From: JAKIYB01 sp964590255
GTDB taxonomy: Bacteria; Armatimonadota; Hebobacteria; CAIYQO01
Direction of reading: 5' to 3'
Assembly (NCBI GenBank): GCA_964590255.1
Contig: CAZPYA010000012.1
Location: 9,310-73,309, forward strand
Length of the DNA stretch: 64,000 bases
Shown here: one piece after another, positions 58,914 through 64,000 of the stretch
How the letters are laid out: each line of letters begins with the position of its first letter
Numbering within the stretch: position 1 is the first letter of the stretch
Program-made: the position numbers and the translations under genes
The notes under the pieces: model-generated
The model's input: the letters and a program-made list of their open reading frames with translations, nothing else
What the model was told of the DNA's origin: nothing
The model's database searches: none

Positions 58914-59259
58914 TTACGCGTTGGAAAACCACGTCGTCTTCCTCTGATTTTTCTCGCTGCGTTTGGGTTTGGCGTTGTGCCGGTGGCTGAAAGCCCGTGG
59001 TAGCCCGCTGTATTCGCGGAGCGAATACAGCTTCGGCGAACAGCGCGTTCTGCATGTGTATATGAAGAACGCGGGGTAGCCGTCCAAAGTAAAGAGACGG
59101 CAAGATGACACCGCGGGAATCCAGGCCTCGCCAATCGCGAGCCGCATTCTTCTGCGTAATTTCCCGATCCGCCGGCGGCATGGTGTCGCCCGCGCATGCG
59201 CCAACCATCCGGGAATGTGTTCTCCAAATACCATCTGGCATGGTTGGTCGAAGGAAACG

Positions 59260-61176
<1,917 letters not shown>

Positions 61177-61292
61177 GAAATAATGAGCGTGAAACGATAA
61201 TTGAGGCCGGGAGCAGTGAAATTGCCCCCGGTCTCAACGCCATCCCCCAACCATCCCATCCAAGCAATGAGCAGGCAACAGCAAACACTTGC

Positions 61293-61321
61293 TTGACAAA
61301 AACCGCCAACTCTGCTATACT
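61293..61321 (+). promoter_or_regulatory. Consensus promoter without an adjacent gene
   Basis: TTGACA (61293-61298) and TATACT (61316-61321), exactly 17 nt apart. The nearest downstream start codon is at 61793, 465 nt away. Confidence 0.7.
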
Positions 61322-61333
61322 TCGCCAACACTG

Positions 61334-61356
61334 GGAGCGCGGATTTTCAATCCGCA
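61334..61356. repeat. 23-nt REP-like dispersed palindrome (copy 2)
   Basis: Exact reverse complement of the block at 9158-9180; contains GCGGATTTTCAATCCGC. Confidence 0.75.
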
Positions 61357-61383
61357 CGAGTATAGGTCAAGTCACCACCAAAA

Positions 61384-61432
61384 CCCGTTCGTAGTCAGCC
61401 ACGCAACGAGAGTGGAGTGGCGTTCGACCAGG
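61384..61432. repeat. Dispersed repeat B, degenerate copy
   Basis: CGTTCGTAGTCAGCCACGCAACGAG-type sequence (first 12 nt as in the other copies), then diverging; ends GCGTTCGACCAGG. Confidence 0.45.
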
Positions 61433-61792
61433 CACACTGCCACCGTCCTGTCATTGAAAATGCACCCTGTCAACAGCATATCCGCTCTTACAGACGCGGT
61501 CATTGATTGCGCATAGAGTTCACGGCACCTGACGCGCATCATCTCGCGTGTGGCATTGTCAATGACCCGCGTCCCGAGATGACGTCTCAATATCCGTCTC
61601 TGTAAGTCTCGTAGAGACGGCTGGAACCCGCTCCAACCACCGGCCTCTGGACTCCGGACCAACTACCCCCTTTTTTGTAAAAACCATACAATTTAGGGGG
61701 TAGTCGCGGGGGGTAGTCATCTCCTCACGCAGGAATTATCTCAAGAAACGTCCAACTACATTCTTCATACAGAAAACCCGAAGGGAGCCGAT

Positions 61793-63826
61793 ATGACCGC
61801 CTGGTATGCCCTCCGCCGCACGCTGGTGCCATGGAACTTCGACGCCGCCCTCGCCGAGTTGCTCGACTTTTGCCACGCGGCGCAGGTCGACGAGGTGATC
61901 CTCAAGTGTGATACCGAGGAGTTCTCGCACGGCATCCCGACGGTCGAGTGGCTGCGGGGATACCAACTAAAACTCATCCAGGCGCGCGACGCCTTGCGCG
62001 GCATCGGCGTGGAATATAGCCTGAACCCGTGGGTGACCCAGGGGCACATCGACCGTGGGCGCGATATCCGCGGCGTCTTTCCCGGCATGCGCATGCAGGT
62101 GGGGCATGACGGCACGGAGACGAAGGCGCAGGCCTGTCCATTGTGCGCCGTCTGGCGCGCGCATACCGCCGCGCTGTGGACGCTGTACGCCGAAACGCGC
62201 CCGCGGGTGATCTGGGTGGAAGACGATATCCGCACCTTCAACCACTTGCCGGTGCGCCAGGGCTGTTTTTGCGCTGAACACCTGGCGCGCTTCGGCGAGC
62301 GGGTGGGGGAGCCGGCCTCGCGCGAGGCGCTGGTCGCCGCCATCCTCGCCCCTGGCATGCCGCACCCCTGGCGCGCCGTCTGGCTCGATCTGCAGGCGGA
62401 GGTGATGATCGACACCGTGCGCTTCCTGCAGGAGACGGTGCACGCGGCCGCGCCGGACACCTGCCTGGGCCTGATGTCCAGCGGGCCGGACAACCACGCG
62501 ATGGAGGGACGTCGGTGGAAAGAATTCGGCGCGGCGCTGGCTGGCCCTACGCCGCTCTACAGCCGTCCGCCGTTGGGCAATTATAACGAGGAGTCGCTGC
62601 GCGGCCTCTATTACACCGCGCGCTCCATCAAGCAGACGCGTCACAGCCTGCCCGGCGCGGTGGAGCAGACGGAAGTGGAGAACTGGCCCTTCACGCGCTA
62701 CAGCAAGTCGACGGCATTCACCGCGCTACAGATGGCGGTGAGCCTGGCTCTCGGCTGCGATGGCGCCACGCTCAACCTTTTCGACCACATCGGCACGCCC
62801 ATCGATGAGGAAGGCGCGTGGGGCGCGATGCTGCGGACGTGGAAGCCGTTCCTGAATGGCCTGGCGGAGCGCTGCCAGGGTCAGGCGCCCAATGGCGGCG
62901 TATGCCTGCTCAATTGCGAGCGCTTCAGTTACGCCGTGCACACGCCAGACGGAGCTGATTATGGGCACCTGGCGCAGGACGCCTCCGGTTGGGATGATCC
63001 GCTGCAGGCGCTGGGCTTCCCGACGACCTACGACGACGGCCCGGTGACGGCGCTAACTGGTCAGCTCGTCCGCGCCTTGCCGCCGGCCGAGCTGGAGGCG
63101 CTGCTCTCCGGCGGTCTGCTCCTCGACGGCTCCGCCGCGCGGGTGCTCTGCGAGATGGGCTACTCCGAGCTGATCGGCGTCGACGTGCCGCGCATCATCG
63201 AAAAAGACACCTGGGTGCCGCTGGCGGTGGAGGAGTGGCACAACCCGGACTTCGGCGGCGCCCCGGGCACCGTCCTCACCATGACTCTACCCGACCTGAT
63301 GGGCGGCGCCCGCCTCGCCGAGGTGGCCCCGCGCCCTGGCACGGTGGAGATTTCGCGTCTGCTCGACATGGATCACCAGGTGGTGATGCCCTACCTGACC
63401 GCCTGCGAAAATCGCCTGGGCGGCCGCGTGGCCGTGCTGCCGTTCGTGCTCACCGGGCGCTATCTGTCGCTTCTCAACCCCGCCCGCAAGCGCCAGTTCT
63501 CCGCGCTTCTCCGCTGGCTCAGCCGCGGCCGCTTGACGCTGGAGATCTCCGTCGACGGCGCCTATCCGCTTCCCATCCTCCGCCACTTCGCCGACTACAC
63601 CGTCGTCGGCGTCTTCAACCTCACCCTCGACCCCTGGCTGCAGATTACCCTCAATCTTGCCGGCCCGCTCCCGGCCCGCATCGACCGCCTCACCCCCACC
63701 GGCGCCTGGGAACCCATCACGGATGTCACCATTTCCGACCACCGTCTCACCCTCCCCGGCTCCATCTCCACCACCACTCCACTCTTTCTGACACTAACCC
63801 CCAAAATAATCCCCAAACTCCCTTGA
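61793..63826 (+). CDS. Beta-galactosidase-like TIM-barrel protein of unknown family
   Basis: 677 aa. An N-terminal barrel is suggested by strand-helix repeats (VDEVILKCDTEEFSHGIP, VIWVEDDIRTFNH, AAPDTCLGLMSSGPDNHAMEGRRW, EVENWPFTRYSKS, ATLNLFDHIGTPIDEEG). The middle (about 360-460) resembles the trimerisation/GATase-like domain of GH42 enzymes (GGVCLLNCERFSYA, LLSGGLLLDGSAARVLCEMGYSELIGV). A C-terminal beta region ends it. Candidate acids E in WVEDD and in VEQTEVENWPF cannot be assigned. GGGAG precedes the ATG. No signal peptide. Confidence 0.6.
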   Translation: MTAWYALRRTLVPWNFDAALAELLDFCHAAQVDEVILKCDTEEFSHGIPTVEWLRGYQLKLIQARDALRGIGVEYSLNPWVTQGHIDRGRDIRGVFPGMRMQVGHDGTETKAQACPLCAVWRAHTAALWTLYAETRPRVIWVEDDIRTFNHLPVRQGCFCAEHLARFGERVGEPASREALVAAILAPGMPHPWRAVWLDLQAEVMIDTVRFLQETVHAAAPDTCLGLMSSGPDNHAMEGRRWKEFGAALAGPTPLYSRPPLGNYNEESLRGLYYTARSIKQTRHSLPGAVEQTEVENWPFTRYSKSTAFTALQMAVSLALGCDGATLNLFDHIGTPIDEEGAWGAMLRTWKPFLNGLAERCQGQAPNGGVCLLNCERFSYAVHTPDGADYGHLAQDASGWDDPLQALGFPTTYDDGPVTALTGQLVRALPPAELEALLSGGLLLDGSAARVLCEMGYSELIGVDVPRIIEKDTWVPLAVEEWHNPDFGGAPGTVLTMTLPDLMGGARLAEVAPRPGTVEISRLLDMDHQVVMPYLTACENRLGGRVAVLPFVLTGRYLSLLNPARKRQFSALLRWLSRGRLTLEISVDGAYPLPILRHFADYTVVGVFNLTLDPWLQITLNLAGPLPARIDRLTPTGAWEPITDVTISDHRLTLPGSISTTTPLFLTLTPKIIPKLP

Positions 63827-63851
63827 CATACTCCGCTGTATCTGCGATACT
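63823..63851 (+). promoter_or_regulatory. tRNA promoter
   Basis: TTGACA (63823-63828) and GATACT (63846-63851), exactly 17 nt apart, 10 nt before the mature tRNA; overlaps the last codon of the preceding gene. Confidence 0.88.
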
Positions 63852-63861
63852 AACGAGTCAC

Positions 63862-63938
63862 TGCGGGGTGGAGCAGCCTGGAAGCTCGTCGGGCTCATAA
63901 CCCGAAGGTCGTGGGTTCAAATCCCACCCCCGCTACCA
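63862..63938 (+). tRNA. Initiator tRNA-fMet (CAT anticodon)
   Basis: 77 nt with encoded CCA (63936-63938). Loop CTCATAA gives anticodon CAT. Three G-C pairs (GGG/CCC) in the anticodon stem and an unpaired T1-T72 at the acceptor end are initiator hallmarks. The D-arm (AGCAGCCTGGAAGCT) and the T-arm GTGGG-TTCAAAT-CCCAC are standard. Confidence 0.96.
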
Positions 63939-63945
63939 TTATTAG

Positions 63946-63988
63946 AGAACGTCTACCCGATACCATGGGTAGACGTTCTTTTATATTT
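63946..63988 (+). terminator. Terminator of the tRNA gene
   Basis: AGAACGTCTACCC/GGGTAGACGTTCT, a perfect 13-bp stem with an 8-nt loop, followed by TTTATATTT. Confidence 0.93.
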
Positions 63989-64000
63989 GGTACGGGCTAC

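Larger units (their letters stand above)
58699..59259. other. Divergent intergenic region: repeat plus long helicase leader
   Basis: 561 nt between the DUF4838 gene and the helicase gene. It has a GC-rich repeat (58783-58830), the helicase promoter (58885-58913) and a 340-nt leader with a perfect hairpin GCTGTATTCGC-gga-GCGAATACAGC at 59007-59031. Confidence 0.7.
61177..61792. other. Long intergenic region with an orphan consensus promoter
   Basis: 616 nt between the helicase gene and the next gene. It holds a weak hairpin after the helicase stop, the consensus promoter at 61293-61321, the REP-like block at 61334-61356, a partial repeat B at 61384 and an inverted pair CTACCCCC/GGGGGTAG (61663-61670 with 61696-61703). 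No coding frame with a ribosome site. Confidence 0.7.

Noticed and set aside
61372..61662. Minus-strand 96-codon frame
   Set aside because: It lies in repeat-rich DNA, has no ribosome site and reads like translated dispersed repeats.

Overview
The window is one GC-rich bacterial chromosome segment with compact operons on both strands. Housekeeping-type promoters are easy to read (TTGACA-N17-TATACT and close variants), as are hairpin terminators. A 10-base run of N at 224-233 marks a scaffold join, so this is draft, possibly metagenome-derived, sequence. The gene content is that of a free-living heterotroph that degrades glycans. It carries GH51-, GH36- and GH20-type glycosidases, a heparinase II/III-like lyase, a DUF4838 protein and two unrecognised TIM-barrel-like proteins. 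It also has a complete pentose-phosphate gene set, a folate/pterin operon and a bacillithiol-type YtxJ protein. I lean towards Armatimonadota or a neighbouring phylum, but no phylogenetic marker I can place settles this.

Layout. 0-10 kb, mostly plus strand: end of an extracellular-looking protein, a cation diffusion facilitator behind a riboswitch, a zinc-ribbon/BON pair, gmk-coaBC, an ankyrin protein, a GH51-like arabinofuranosidase and typA. 9-12 kb, minus: an ABC exporter operon. 12-18.6 kb, minus: tkt-rpiA-gnd-zwf-pgl-ytxJ. 18.7-22.5 kb, minus: an FAD oxidoreductase, phhB, a FolM-like reductase, folB, folK and folE. 22.8-24 kb, plus: RNase D. 24-32 kb, minus: amidotransferase, RIC, an MttB-family protein, a methyltransferase, argC, an O-methyltransferase, a 5'-nucleotidase and a GNAT acetyltransferase. 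32-35.5 kb, minus: alcohol dehydrogenase, GH36 and a small membrane protein. 35.8-41.5 kb, plus: two DUF1059-like genes, pyrH-frr, a GH20 enzyme and a low-GC orphan. 41.8-46.4 kb, minus: folP, a TPR protein, a membrane-anchored protein and a YggU protein. 46.5-51.4 kb, plus: heparinase-like lyase and metY. 51.5-58.7 kb, minus: TIM-barrel protein, CobW-like GTPase, glpF, glycerate kinase and DUF4838. 59.2-63.9 kb, plus: DEAD-box helicase, glycosidase-like protein and an initiator tRNA.

Regulation is the most interesting layer. Upstream of the metal transporter (364-459) is an RNA whose helices and junction bases match the NiCo (czcD) riboswitch. It overlaps a mutually exclusive hairpin and starts at a near-consensus promoter. 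Upstream of the GNAT-nucleotidase-methyltransferase-argC operon there is a strong promoter, a near-leaderless 17-codon upstream ORF, a 10-bp antiterminator and a U-tailed terminator abutting the ribosome binding site. That is the architecture of leader-peptide attenuation and I do not recognise it as a described example.

The intergenic DNA is also rich in repeats. These include a family of about 128-bp nested palindromes, an 88-nt inverted repeat beside a low-GC orphan gene, a 233-bp element with long terminal inverted repeats flanked by TA, and several shorter dispersed palindromes.
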